Positions 52,526 through 62,751 of a stretch of DNA of 64,000 nucleotides are shown here, piece after piece (position 1 is the first letter of the stretch; the number at the start of each line of letters is the position of its first letter). Origin of the DNA: Candidatus Latescibacterota bacterium (lineage in GTDB: Bacteria > Latescibacterota > UBA2968 > UBA8231). Position numbers and translations under genes: made by a program. The stretch covers positions 62,001-126,000 of the forward strand of contig JAJDUT010000113.1 of the NCBI GenBank assembly GCA_022826515.1, read 5' to 3'. The notes under the pieces were generated by a model. The model searched no databases. It worked only from the letters and a program-made list of their open reading frames with translations, and was not told the DNA's origin.

Positions 52526-53959
52526 ATGATGCAGACACAACCGGGGAAGATTATTAAATGGTCCAGAAAAACCATCATATTCATTGAAATCCTTTTGGTT
52601 CTTATTCCCTTTCTACTGCTTATAGGAATAGAAATCTATTTACGTCATATTAATTACGGCCTTGATGACAGGCTATTTATTCTTCAACGCTCTTCTTCTA
52701 CGTACCAACTTAATCCGGCGTTGTACCGAAAATATTATTCAATTGATAATCCAATGCTTAAACAGCTAATTCCCGCGATAAGCATGAAACAGCAAAAATC
52801 CGCAAAGGATTTCCGCATCTTTTGTCTTGGAGGCTCAACGACAAGAGGACCGTTTCCCATGCTGCTTCAGGAATTATTAAAACGTTCCAACGTGGATAAA
52901 ACGGTAGAAGTGGTTAACCTAGGAATAGATACCTTTAATAGTTATCAGGTTCTCGACATCGCGAAAAAACTTCCTCAGTATAATCCCGACCTTTTGATCA
53001 TTTATATGGGACACAACGAAATTTATGGACCAGTTGGCGTGGCATCGAATGTGGCATTGGGGACATCTCGCGAAGTAATCAATCTAATTTTGCGATTGCG
53101 CGAGATTAAGATATTTCAGCTAGCAAACAACTTTTACGCAAAATTAAGAGTGCGTTCTAATCGAGTTGAAAAGGAACAATCGCCCTATAAAATGATGGTA
53201 AGCAGTCCTCTTGCCCCTCGTCATCCTCTACGGGAGCAAGCCATTGAGAATTTCAGGGGAAATCTCCATGAGATTATCTCTATTGCAAAGCGCCATAAAA
53301 TCCCGGTGATTTTAGGGACGATCGTTTCCAATCTTCGAGATTGGCGTCCATTTGATTCAGAACCACCGCCATCTTCCCTCGATGTTACTCAATGGCAACA
53401 GTTATTAGAGAATGGCAAGGCTGCATTTGAACAAAATCATCTGGAAGAGGCGGTGCGTATCTACCAGACAGCAATTGAACTTTTCCCAGCTCATGCCCAA
53501 ACTCATTTTGATCTGGGTCATGTTTACCTTGCCGAGGGACATCAAGATAAAGCTAAACGATCCTTCACCAGAGCAAGAGACTTGGATATTTTGCCGATCA
53601 GAGCCCCATCAAAGGTAAACGAAACCATAAAAAGTGTTGCCAAGGAAACAGGTGTCATATTAGCAGATTTTGAAACCGCATTCGAGGATTGCGACCCCAA
53701 GAGTGTGATTGGCAAACCAATGATTGTTGAACACCTGCATCCTTCAAATGAGGGATATTATTTAATTGCAAGCCACCTGACCCACATCATTCTTAAAGAA
53801 GGGTTTTTGACAGCGAGTAAAAAATTGGATTTTGATGATCCATCGTTAAAAAGGGAACTGGATATAGGAGAGCTGGAGAAAGGTGATCTTATTCGACTCA
53901 GACTTATGTTGAATATATGGCCATTTAACATCAACAATGCAGGTTATCATTATCCTTGA
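52526..53959 (+). CDS. membrane-anchored SGNH/GDSL-like hydrolase with TPR insert
   Basis: A 477-residue protein starting at tandem ATGs (52526, 52529). One N-terminal membrane helix (FIEILLVLIPFLLLIGIEI) is followed by an SGNH fold: block I LGGSTTRG with the catalytic Ser, block III YMGHNEIYG, and block V EHLHPSNEGYYL with the catalytic His. About residues 290-355 a TPR pair is inserted (NGKAAFEQNHLEEAVRIYQ). The gene is far richer in A and T than its neighbours, which suggests transfer. It may de-acylate or acylate surface polymers; the acyl substrate is unknown. It is convergent with the propeller gene. Confidence 0.82.
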   Translation: MMQTQPGKIIKWSRKTIIFIEILLVLIPFLLLIGIEIYLRHINYGLDDRLFILQRSSSTYQLNPALYRKYYSIDNPMLKQLIPAISMKQQKSAKDFRIFCLGGSTTRGPFPMLLQELLKRSNVDKTVEVVNLGIDTFNSYQVLDIAKKLPQYNPDLLIIYMGHNEIYGPVGVASNVALGTSREVINLILRLREIKIFQLANNFYAKLRVRSNRVEKEQSPYKMMVSSPLAPRHPLREQAIENFRGNLHEIISIAKRHKIPVILGTIVSNLRDWRPFDSEPPPSSLDVTQWQQLLENGKAAFEQNHLEEAVRIYQTAIELFPAHAQTHFDLGHVYLAEGHQDKAKRSFTRARDLDILPIRAPSKVNETIKSVAKETGVILADFETAFEDCDPKSVIGKPMIVEHLHPSNEGYYLIASHLTHIILKEGFLTASKKLDFDDPSLKRELDIGELEKGDLIRLRLMLNIWPFNINNAGYHYP

Positions 53960-53994
53960 ATTCAAAAGAAAATTTCCGCTAGATTGCCCCTTTC

Positions 53995-55437
53995 TCAGAC
54001 AAGCAGCGGCGTGAACTGCAGGCTGTACAGATCGGCGTCGCTGAGGGCGAAGCGCAGGCGCACTGGCTTGCCGGCCAGGCTGCGGACGTCGGCCAAGCCC
54101 TTCCAGGTGACCATGCGGTCCAAGTAATCGCCGTAGATCTCGTCGCAGTCGCGCAGGGCGTACCCCTTCAGCGCCTTGCCATCGCCGTCCTGGATCTCGA
54201 CGCGCACTGAACCGGCGGCGGAAGTACTCGTGTTCAGGCTCAGGGCACCGCCCTCGAAGGTGAAAGGCCGCGTGATCAGCTCGCCTCCCTTCAGCGGCGC
54301 GTTGGCGGACACGAAGCCGTCCACGCGCACCGTGAAGCGCCGCAGCCGGCAGGCGTCGCCGCGGTAGTAGCCCTCGGTGGTAAAGATCGACAGCTCCTGC
54401 GGCGCGGTCGGCAGGTCGTTGGCCGTCTCCAGAATGCCCCAAGCCGTCATGTTGTTGCGGTTCTCCCAGCGCTCCGGCTGCAGCCCGGGCCGCACGAAGG
54501 CCTCGCTCCAGCGCTTGAAGTGCAGGCCGTCGCGGCTGGTCATGTACACCGCGTCCGAGACGCCGTGGGCCGTGTTGCCGGGGATGCCGCGGTCCGGAAC
54601 AAAGCGCTTGGGGAAGCCCATGTAGATGTGCGGGGCCCGGTGGTAAGGGGTCACCGCGTTCGTGTAGAGGTGTTCGACTGGGGCGTCGCCGAAGTCGAGC
54701 CACTGCGGCTTCGTCCACCGGCGGAAGTCCTTCGAGGTGCAGGTCATGATGTTGCGCACGCGCACGCCGTCGGGGTAGATGGAGTCGCGGTGGTAGTCGA
54801 CGTAGCAGCCGCGTAGCGGGTCGTAGAAAGCGAGGTTCAGCGAGTCGAAGGCGCCCTCGGTGATCACCGGCTTCTCCGACAGCAGGCTCCAATGCACGCC
54901 GTCGGCCGATTTAAAGGCGTAGAGGGCCTGCTCTTTGGCGGTGTGCGCCAGCGCGCTCCCCAAGGCTTTGTACTCTTCCCCCTCCCGGCAGTCCGGGTTG
55001 CGGTCGCGGAAGGGCGCGAAGTTGTGCGCGCCGATGCCGTCCCAGACGATGTTGTTGCGCGTTGATCCCTGATAATTGACCAAGCCCAGCTCCGGCCGGT
55101 ACCACTCGATGCCGTCGCGGCTTTCGGCGTAGCATACGACCGGCCGGTGGTAGTTGCCTGGCGGGTCGTAGTGCGAGCCGCGATAGTAGGCGCGGAACAG
55201 CTTGCCGTCTTGGAATACCGTGTGGTAGGCGCTGGTGTTGCCCTCCCACGGCACGTCGTGGTCGATTGCCACGTTCCGCGGCACCGGCTTCTGTAGGCGC
55301 AGCTCGACGTTGGACAGCCGCTCGATCAGGTAGTCGTCGACGAACAGCTCGCGCCGGTCGCCCAGCTCGATGACGCCCGCCGGAGTGCTGCTGGCGGTCT
55401 TTTTCTTCGTCGGTTTCGCGCTCTTGCTCTTGGCCAT
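53995..55437 (-). CDS. five-bladed beta-propeller glycosidase-like protein (GH32/GH43-like fold)
   Basis: A 480-residue protein. A Lys/Ser/Thr-rich N-terminal 20 residues (no clear signal peptide) precede repeated propeller blades (RELFVDDYLIERLSNVELRL, CYAESRDGIEWYRPELG, YAFKSADGVHWSLLSEKP, MTSRDGLHFKRWSEAF) and a C-terminal beta domain (VEIQDGDGKALKGYALRDCD). It resembles GH32/GH43-superfamily proteins that are common in planctomycetes-type genomes. The general acid and base cannot be assigned with certainty. It is last in the minus-strand operon, 48 bases after the OPT-like transporter gene. Confidence 0.72.
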   Translation of the reverse strand: MAKSKSAKPTKKKTASSTPAGVIELGDRRELFVDDYLIERLSNVELRLQKPVPRNVAIDHDVPWEGNTSAYHTVFQDGKLFRAYYRGSHYDPPGNYHRPVVCYAESRDGIEWYRPELGLVNYQGSTRNNIVWDGIGAHNFAPFRDRNPDCREGEEYKALGSALAHTAKEQALYAFKSADGVHWSLLSEKPVITEGAFDSLNLAFYDPLRGCYVDYHRDSIYPDGVRVRNIMTCTSKDFRRWTKPQWLDFGDAPVEHLYTNAVTPYHRAPHIYMGFPKRFVPDRGIPGNTAHGVSDAVYMTSRDGLHFKRWSEAFVRPGLQPERWENRNNMTAWGILETANDLPTAPQELSIFTTEGYYRGDACRLRRFTVRVDGFVSANAPLKGGELITRPFTFEGGALSLNTSTSAAGSVRVEIQDGDGKALKGYALRDCDEIYGDYLDRMVTWKGLADVRSLAGKPVRLRFALSDADLYSLQFTPLLV

Positions 55438-55485
55438 CTCTGGTTTCCTTTCTGTATTGCGGGCTACCCTGCCGACGATCGGCCT

Positions 55486-57450
55486 TTAGATCTGGGTCAG
55501 GAAGCTGCCCGTGGTGCCGGTGGCGTAGTCGATCACTAGGAATACCCCGGCCCCGACGATTTCGCCTAGGATCAGGCCCAAGAAGAAGGGCCGCAGGTTG
55601 CGGTAGAGGCGCACACCGCCGTAGCGCAGGATCACCAGCTTCAGGAACCAAGCCAGCAGGGCGCTACAGAAGATGTGGCCCGTCTTCCAATTGGCGGCGA
55701 TCGTGAACCCGAGCGGGTTGAGGGGCCACCATAGGAAGTGGTGGCGCGCCCACATGAGCGCCGCCATCACGCCCGCCCCGATGCCCATGAACTGCAAGGC
55801 GTCCCAGCGCGGGCCTTCGGGTGCGGCGGCGATGCGCGGGGCCATGTCCATGGGGCCGAAGTGGGTGGACTGCCAGGAGAAGAACAGGGGGTTGAGGTTG
55901 ATGCCGCCGTACTCGTACGCCATGACTAGGGTGACGTAGGAGGAGCCCGCTAGGCTGACTAGGATGGCCATAACAATGGCCCAGAACAGCCGGCGCTTCT
56001 GGCCGCGGATCATTTCGCTCATCTTCAGCCCGTTGGCGACCGAGGCCATCACAAAGGAGCGGACCTCGGCGTGCCAGCCGTAGGAGAAGCCGAGCGCCAC
56101 CAGACCCTGGGTGCCGATGGAGGAGGTGCCAACCGCGGAAATCGCGAAGGTCGAGGTCATCAGGGGCGGACGCATGGCCGGGATGCCGCCCTCGGCGACC
56201 ACCCGCGTCAGCGCCATGAACAGGACCATGGCACCGAAGACGAACAGCACCGCCACCGGGAAGGGCAGGCCGGTCGTCCACAGCCAGACGGCGACAGTTA
56301 GCAGGCCGGTGAGAAGCCCGAAAAACGCCTGTCGGTAGGAGAGGATCTCGCCGCTGTCATCGACCTCCCGTAGCCCGCCGACGGCCTTCGCCACTACATC
56401 GCGCAGGTGCCGGCGCGCCACCCACAGCCCGACGACGACGAAGGCGATCATCGCCCCGAGACCCTGGTGGGCGAGGAAGGGATCTTCGGAGTAGAAGTCG
56501 ATCCGCTGCGTGCTCTGCACGCCGAGCGTGTTGAAGATGCCCCGCTGCAGCCTGACGAGGACGTAGAAGACCCAGATTGAGGCCGAGATGTCGAGGTTGA
56601 CGAAATAGAAGAATCCGGTCCAGGGCGGGCTGAACCAGAAGCTGAGCCAAGTGTTGCCGAACAGGGGCACGCCCACGGCGCGCTCGAAGCGGGGAAACTC
56701 CGGAAAATAGGAGTGCATGCCGTTGACACTCAACAGCAGGAAGGAGACGGCGAAGCCCAGCCACATGGTCTTGTTGGTGAAGAACGAGCGGCCCACGGCA
56801 CCGCTGTCCTCCTGCCGCATCATTTCCATCGGCACCTGCACCAGCGCGTAGCTGAGCTTCTCGTTATCGACCCACTGCTTACGCAGAATGACCATCGCGC
56901 AGATCATCGCAAAGGCGAGGGCGAGAAAGAAGCCGAACCACAGGCTCAGCGGCACGACCCAAGCATCCCAGGGGATCGAGGCTCCCTCGGGCAGCCCCTC
57001 AAAAAAGTAGCGGGCCACGTTCTCGCCGCGCGGGATCATCCACTGGGGGATGTACTGATTGTAGAGGGAATCCCAGTTGTTCTCGGGCGTGGCGTAGTAG
57101 GTTGACCCAAGGAGGCAGGGGATCATGAACTGGGTGAAGCCCATGCCGGGGATGCAGCAGGCCACCACCAGCATGATGTAGATGGTGATCAGTTCCGCCC
57201 GGGTCAGCACCAGCCATCGGTGGAGGAAGCCGACCGCGGCGCTGGCTAGGACGAGGAAAAAAAATAAGAAGAGAGCAGCCGGGGTGCTGAAGTTGAGGGT
57301 CAGATAGGAGCCTTGGATCGCATTCGTCGCATAGGTATCGCAGATATTGAGTGTTAGGGCCAGCACCGCCCCGATCAGGATGCCCCGCAGCGGGATCCCC
57401 TGCAGGTCCCGCGCCTGCTGTCGGTCCCCCTGCGGCGGTGCCCTCATCAT
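55486..57450 (-). CDS. DUF6785/OPT-like multi-pass membrane transporter
   Basis: A 654-residue protein with about 14 membrane helices (for example GILIGAVLALTLNICDTYA, LITIYIMLVVACCIPGMGF and AIVMAILVSLAGSSYVTLVM). The pattern is that of the DUF6785/6784 family distantly related to oligopeptide (OPT) transporters. The start ATG at 57450 overlaps the stop of the dehydrogenase gene (ATGA). The cargo is unknown; the operon partners (a dehydrogenase, a PhyH oxygenase and a glycosidase-like propeller) suggest a small organic acid, sugar acid or glycan fragment. Confidence 0.78.
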   Translation of the reverse strand: MMRAPPQGDRQQARDLQGIPLRGILIGAVLALTLNICDTYATNAIQGSYLTLNFSTPAALFLFFFLVLASAAVGFLHRWLVLTRAELITIYIMLVVACCIPGMGFTQFMIPCLLGSTYYATPENNWDSLYNQYIPQWMIPRGENVARYFFEGLPEGASIPWDAWVVPLSLWFGFFLALAFAMICAMVILRKQWVDNEKLSYALVQVPMEMMRQEDSGAVGRSFFTNKTMWLGFAVSFLLLSVNGMHSYFPEFPRFERAVGVPLFGNTWLSFWFSPPWTGFFYFVNLDISASIWVFYVLVRLQRGIFNTLGVQSTQRIDFYSEDPFLAHQGLGAMIAFVVVGLWVARRHLRDVVAKAVGGLREVDDSGEILSYRQAFFGLLTGLLTVAVWLWTTGLPFPVAVLFVFGAMVLFMALTRVVAEGGIPAMRPPLMTSTFAISAVGTSSIGTQGLVALGFSYGWHAEVRSFVMASVANGLKMSEMIRGQKRRLFWAIVMAILVSLAGSSYVTLVMAYEYGGINLNPLFFSWQSTHFGPMDMAPRIAAAPEGPRWDALQFMGIGAGVMAALMWARHHFLWWPLNPLGFTIAANWKTGHIFCSALLAWFLKLVILRYGGVRLYRNLRPFFLGLILGEIVGAGVFLVIDYATGTTGSFLTQI

Positions 57451-58505
57451 TGTGGCCAAGCCTGAGGATCTAGCCCAAGGCTCTGTGCGGCCTTGATGAT
57501 GTGGCCCCAAGTCGTGTCGTCGATGGGAATACCCTCTGCTTGGCGCTGGTGCCCCGTGCGGTACTCGGGATCGCCGGGTAGCAGAATCTCGCCGATGTGC
57601 GGATCGACGCGGCTGGTGGATACGTGGTGGATGAGGCTTTCGAGCTCGTCGAAGTAGGAGTCCTTTTCGACGAAGTGTTCAATGTTGTACACCGTCAGGT
57701 GCAGCCCGTTGCTCTGCATGACGGTCTCGCCGTTGGCACAGCCTTGGCCGCTGAGGGCTCCGCCTAAAATCTCTACTACCATACTCAGGCAGTACCCCTT
57801 ATAGGCCACCGGCCCGCCGAAAGGCAGGATCGCGCCGGGCGGATCGCCGACAAATGCCTCTGGGTCGGTAGAAGGGTTGCCATCGTGGTCGATGATTCGC
57901 CCCTCGGGTAGCTGTTCTCCGCGATTATAGGCGACGCGGACCTTGCCCTCGGCGCAGACCGAAGTGGTCATATCGACCAAGAGTGGATCGGCATTGCGCC
58001 GAGGCGCGGCACAGGATATGGGGTTGGTGCTGAGCTTGCCGTCGATCCCACCATAGGGAGCGATCTGCCGCCCGAGGTGACCGGCGTTGCAAAAGGCTAG
58101 ACCAATCATGCCTTGGCGAGCGACCTGCAGCGGATAGGCCCCCACCCGGCCAACATGCCCGCAGTTGCGCAGCGCGGCGGTAGCAACCCCGTACTGGGCG
58201 GCCTTGTCGATGGCTAGCTGGGTAGCGAACGTCCCGCCGATCTGGCCCATGGTTCCGCCGCCATCGACGACCACGGTGCAGGGTTTTTCGCTGACGATAG
58301 AAGGCTGGCCTTGGGGATCAAAGGTGCCGTCTTGGATTTGTTCGATGTATTCGTAAAGGCGCAGACTGCCGTGCGAGTCGTGCCCGTAGAGAGACGACTC
58401 GACTAAGTGGTCGGTCACGGCGCGGGCGCTGGCAGGAGGGCAGCCAGCCGTCTCGAAAAGCTGGTAGCCGATCTGGCGCAGGTCGTCGGGTTTGATGTGC
58501 GGCAT
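57447..58505 (-). CDS. malate/L-lactate/ureidoglycolate dehydrogenase family (Ldh2) oxidoreductase
   Basis: A 352-residue NAD(P)-dependent 2-hydroxyacid dehydrogenase of the Ldh2 family. Family motifs include LVESSLYGHDSHGSLRLYEY, RNCGHVGRVGAYPL, GKLSTNPISCAAP and PFGGPVAYKGYCLSMVVEIL. The start ATG at 58505 overlaps the stop of the PhyH gene (TAATG). It would oxidise a 2-hydroxy acid to a 2-keto acid. The true substrate is not decided by sequence; the neighbouring oxygenase and transporter suggest it acts on an imported or hydroxylated compound. Confidence 0.93.
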   Translation of the reverse strand: MPHIKPDDLRQIGYQLFETAGCPPASARAVTDHLVESSLYGHDSHGSLRLYEYIEQIQDGTFDPQGQPSIVSEKPCTVVVDGGGTMGQIGGTFATQLAIDKAAQYGVATAALRNCGHVGRVGAYPLQVARQGMIGLAFCNAGHLGRQIAPYGGIDGKLSTNPISCAAPRRNADPLLVDMTTSVCAEGKVRVAYNRGEQLPEGRIIDHDGNPSTDPEAFVGDPPGAILPFGGPVAYKGYCLSMVVEILGGALSGQGCANGETVMQSNGLHLTVYNIEHFVEKDSYFDELESLIHHVSTSRVDPHIGEILLPGDPEYRTGHQRQAEGIPIDDTTWGHIIKAAQSLGLDPQAWPQ

Positions 58506-59320
58506 TAGTTGGTTGCTCCCTCGAGGACGCGCTCGATTTCTCGTTCCCAAGTTCCAGCGACGCGCACGCCGTATTCGGCTTGGCCACCCGTGGCTTCCGG
58601 CCCCACCAAGATGGGCTGGCCGCGTCGTTCGCCGATGAGTCTGGCGCGATCAACGCAGGCAGTGTGTAGGAAGTGGAAGGCAAGTCCGGCGCGCTCGCGA
58701 TCGGTGGTGTTGGCTTTAGTCGAGTGGGCAGTGCCGTAGCAGAAGAAGGCGACGCCACCGGCCTTTAGCTCAATGGGCACGGCGCGCTCCTCGGGTACTT
58801 GGCAGTGGATGTGGTGATCGGAGTAAGGATCGCGGTCGTGCGGGTATTCCTCCTTGAAGGAGTCGTGCACGACGTGAATGGTGCCATTTTCGATGGTTGC
58901 GTCGTGAACGGCAACCCACATGGCAGTGCCTTTTAAGGGATCGTCTATTTTGAAATAGGCATTGTCTTGGTGCCAGTCCGTGCCGATGCCGTGCCCGGCC
59001 GGTTTGAGAAACATCTGATCGAGGTGCAGGATGAAAGGCGTGCCAATGAGCTGTGAGACGGCGACGGTGATTTTTTCGTCAAAGGGCAGAGCGCGGATGA
59101 GATCGCTTTTGTCGTACAGGGGAATCAGTTGCAGATTGACCTTGGTAGTGGAAGGGGTCTCGCCGTCGCCCTCGGTGGCGACATTGCGGACCAGGCCCTC
59201 GCGCTTGAAGCGCTCGACTTCGGCTTGGATGGCTTGGACTTCGCGGGGGTCAAAAAAGTCGGGAACAGCAGTGTAGCCGTGATTTTTGAAATGGGTTACT
59301 TGATCGTGGGAGAGAGACAC
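58505..59320 (-). CDS. phytanoyl-CoA dioxygenase family protein
   Basis: A 271-residue Fe(II)/2-oxoglutarate oxygenase. The facial triad is intact: HxD in TDWHQDNAYF and the distal His in YGTAHSTKANT, with an Arg in RERAGLAFHF for 2-oxoglutarate. The N terminus MSLSHDQVTHFKNHGYTAVPDFF is typical of PhyH proteins. It differs from the two-domain PhyH at 38733-40367, which lacks the HxD aspartate. It is followed by the dehydrogenase with overlapping start and stop codons, so hydroxylation followed by alcohol oxidation is a plausible sequence. Confidence 0.93.
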   Translation of the reverse strand: MSLSHDQVTHFKNHGYTAVPDFFDPREVQAIQAEVERFKREGLVRNVATEGDGETPSTTKVNLQLIPLYDKSDLIRALPFDEKITVAVSQLIGTPFILHLDQMFLKPAGHGIGTDWHQDNAYFKIDDPLKGTAMWVAVHDATIENGTIHVVHDSFKEEYPHDRDPYSDHHIHCQVPEERAVPIELKAGGVAFFCYGTAHSTKANTTDRERAGLAFHFLHTACVDRARLIGERRGQPILVGPEATGGQAEYGVRVAGTWEREIERVLEGATN

Positions 59321-59353
59321 GGGTAGTTCCTCGTCTTGTGCAGAATGGTGGGG

Positions 59354-60766
59354 CTAGGTTGTGCGCTGAGATGCTCGCGCCAACTCGCATAAGAGCGCGG
59401 CCGCAGTGCGGATGCCGCGGTGAAAATCGCGCATAGAAAAGCGCTCGTTGGGGCCGTGCCAATTGTCGGTGATTTGCCCTAGGCCGATGAGCAGGACTGG
59501 TGCCCCTGTCGCAGCGGCAAAATCGACGACGATGGGGATGGAGCCGCCCTCGCGGGTAAACACCGGCTCAATTCCGAATCCCTTGCGCATCGCCTCAAGT
59601 GCTGGTTCGACTAGTGGGTGGTCTAGGTCCAAGTAGTAAGCCGGTGAGCAATGCTGGTTTTTGAACTCGACGCGGGTGTCTGCGGGCAGCCGAGCGCGGA
59701 TGTGCCCTTCGAGGGCAGCTTGGATGCGCTCGGGATCTTGGTCGGGCACTAATCGGCAAGAGATGGCCGCTCGGGCTACAGCCGGTATGACCGTGCGCGG
59801 ACTGCCGCCGCTGAGGAGGTTGATGTCGAGCGTGGGACGAGTCCAACGCCTTTCGAGGATGGAGTACTCCTGCTCTCCCACCAGCGAGGGCACGCCCAAG
59901 GTGCGGCAATAGGCATCTTCGTCCACCGCGAGGGCGGCGTAGAGGCTTTTTTCGCGGGCCGAAAGCGGCTGCACTTCGTCGTAGAAACCGGGCACAGTGA
60001 TATGCCCGTCGGCGTCGATGAGGCCGGCCAAAGCGTTGACAAGCAGTTGGTTGGGGTTGTGGACAATGCCGCCGAAAAGGCCGGAATGCACGTCCTGCAC
60101 TGGCCCAAAAACCTCGACTTCGGTATAGACAATACCGCGCAGACCCACAGTCAGCGAGGGCTGGTCCGGTCCGTACATGCTGGTATCGGAAATCACCGTA
60201 CAAAGCACCGGGGCAAATTCATCAAGCCCGCCCTCGGCCACAAACTGGCTCAATGCCGCGCTACCGCATTCCTCCTCGCCTTCGATCAGGAAGACCAGAT
60301 TGAACGGAAGCTGATTCCCATTGGCGAAGACGACTTCGGCCGCCTTCAGATGCGCGAAGCTGGGCCCCTTATTGTCGCTGGCCCCCCGGGCGATGAGGAA
60401 GCCGTCGCGCTCCTCGGCGGCAAAGGGATCCACCTCCCAAGCCGAGCGCGGATTGTCCACGCCTTGGACATCGTAATGACCATAGATCAAGACAGTGGGT
60501 CGATCCGACGAGAACGCGGGACTACGGGCGACGACTAGGGGATTGGTAGCGGCCCTTACTTGGATCTTCTCGACCTCAAACCCCATTTGGTCGAATTGGC
60601 CGACGAGGAAGTCGGCCGCCTGAGCGAGGCCGTCGCCTGTGCTAGCATCGGCCCCAGCACTGGCGCTGGGGATGCGGATAAAGGATTTCAGTTGTTCGAT
60701 ATAGGCCCGCTGCTGCTCGTCGATGCACAGCAGCGCGTTCTCCAAGGCTATGCCTTCCTCTCGCAT
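59354..60766 (-). CDS. M20 family metallopeptidase (dipeptidase-like)
   Basis: A 470-residue zinc peptidase of the M20 family. Metal ligands are visible: His in YGHYDVQGVD, the bridging Asp in GASDNKGPS, the Glu pair in EGEEECGS, and a late His in ITDNWHGPNE. The lid domain starts near VFGPVQDVHSGLFGG. No signal peptide is seen, so it is cytoplasmic. It is probably a dipeptidase of the type that acts on short peptides. It is first in the minus-strand operon, 33 bases before the PhyH gene. Confidence 0.93.
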   Translation of the reverse strand: MREEGIALENALLCIDEQQRAYIEQLKSFIRIPSASAGADASTGDGLAQAADFLVGQFDQMGFEVEKIQVRAATNPLVVARSPAFSSDRPTVLIYGHYDVQGVDNPRSAWEVDPFAAEERDGFLIARGASDNKGPSFAHLKAAEVVFANGNQLPFNLVFLIEGEEECGSAALSQFVAEGGLDEFAPVLCTVISDTSMYGPDQPSLTVGLRGIVYTEVEVFGPVQDVHSGLFGGIVHNPNQLLVNALAGLIDADGHITVPGFYDEVQPLSAREKSLYAALAVDEDAYCRTLGVPSLVGEQEYSILERRWTRPTLDINLLSGGSPRTVIPAVARAAISCRLVPDQDPERIQAALEGHIRARLPADTRVEFKNQHCSPAYYLDLDHPLVEPALEAMRKGFGIEPVFTREGGSIPIVVDFAAATGAPVLLIGLGQITDNWHGPNERFSMRDFHRGIRTAAALLCELARASQRTT

Positions 60767-62096
<1,330 letters not shown>

Positions 62097-62144
62097 CTCA
62101 GTACAAGACCTTGCGACTTAGATGGAGGCAGAAAGGCGAAACGC

Positions 62145-62630
62145 ATGTTTGAGGAAGTCTGGAGAGCGTACGAAGAAAACGAACTAAGCCACAGCGCGGC
62201 GCATCACCTGATGGCGATTCACGAGCTGCGCGAGGCGCACGGCTACGCCCGCGTCTCGGATATCGCCAAGCACCTAAGCATCACCAAAGGCAGCGTCTCG
62301 ACGGCCATGAAGCACCTCAAGGAACGCGGCTACGTGCAAGAGGATCTCAACCGCTTCCTCGAACTTACCGACCAGGGCTTGAAAGTGGTGCAGGAGGTCG
62401 AGGAAACGCGCTTGGTCGTGCAGCGGTTCCTCAGAGACGCCCTCGGCATGGACGAGGACGACGCAATGATCGACGCCTGTAAGGTCGAGCACCTAATCAG
62501 CACGGAAGCGCGGATGCGGTTGGTCCATTTTCTGCGCGTGTTGTTTTCGGAAGAACCGGCGGCCAACGGGTTTCTCCAGATGTTCCGCGAAGATGCCCTA
62601 GAGCTCCGCAATGGCGACGTGAAAGCGTGA
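62145..62630 (+). CDS. DtxR/MntR-family metal-dependent regulator
   Basis: A 161-residue protein with an N-terminal winged helix (YARVSDIAKHLSITKGSVSTAMKHLKERGYV) and the metal-binding and dimerisation region (DAMIDACKVEHLIS, with Cys, Glu and His ligand candidates). It would repress metal-uptake or redox genes when Mn(II) or Fe(II) binds. The C-terminal SH3 domain found in DtxR is missing, so it is of the shorter MntR type. An intrinsic terminator follows at 62716-62740. Confidence 0.93.
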   Translation: MFEEVWRAYEENELSHSAAHHLMAIHELREAHGYARVSDIAKHLSITKGSVSTAMKHLKERGYVQEDLNRFLELTDQGLKVVQEVEETRLVVQRFLRDALGMDEDDAMIDACKVEHLISTEARMRLVHFLRVLFSEEPAANGFLQMFREDALELRNGDVKA

Positions 62631-62715
62631 AACCTCTGCGGTCTGTTATGGCTACCCCATGGTTGCCCTAGCAGAGAGCGAGTAGATTCTGAGAGGACAT
62701 AGCTTCTATCTATCA

Positions 62716-62740
62716 GGCCGGACGCCGTCCGGCCTTTTTT
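62716..62740 (+). terminator. intrinsic terminator after the DtxR-family gene
   Basis: GGCCGGAC (62716-62723) pairs perfectly with GTCCGGCC (62727-62734) around a 3-base loop, followed by six T (62735-62740). The start of the next gene (62752) lies only 12 bases later on the same strand. Confidence 0.92.
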
Positions 62741-62751
62741 ATGAGCGAACA

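Noticed and set aside
53846..54892. A 348-residue minus-strand frame overlapping the propeller gene
   Set aside because: It is an Arg/Pro/Leu-rich shadow in another frame of the propeller gene, with no family motif.
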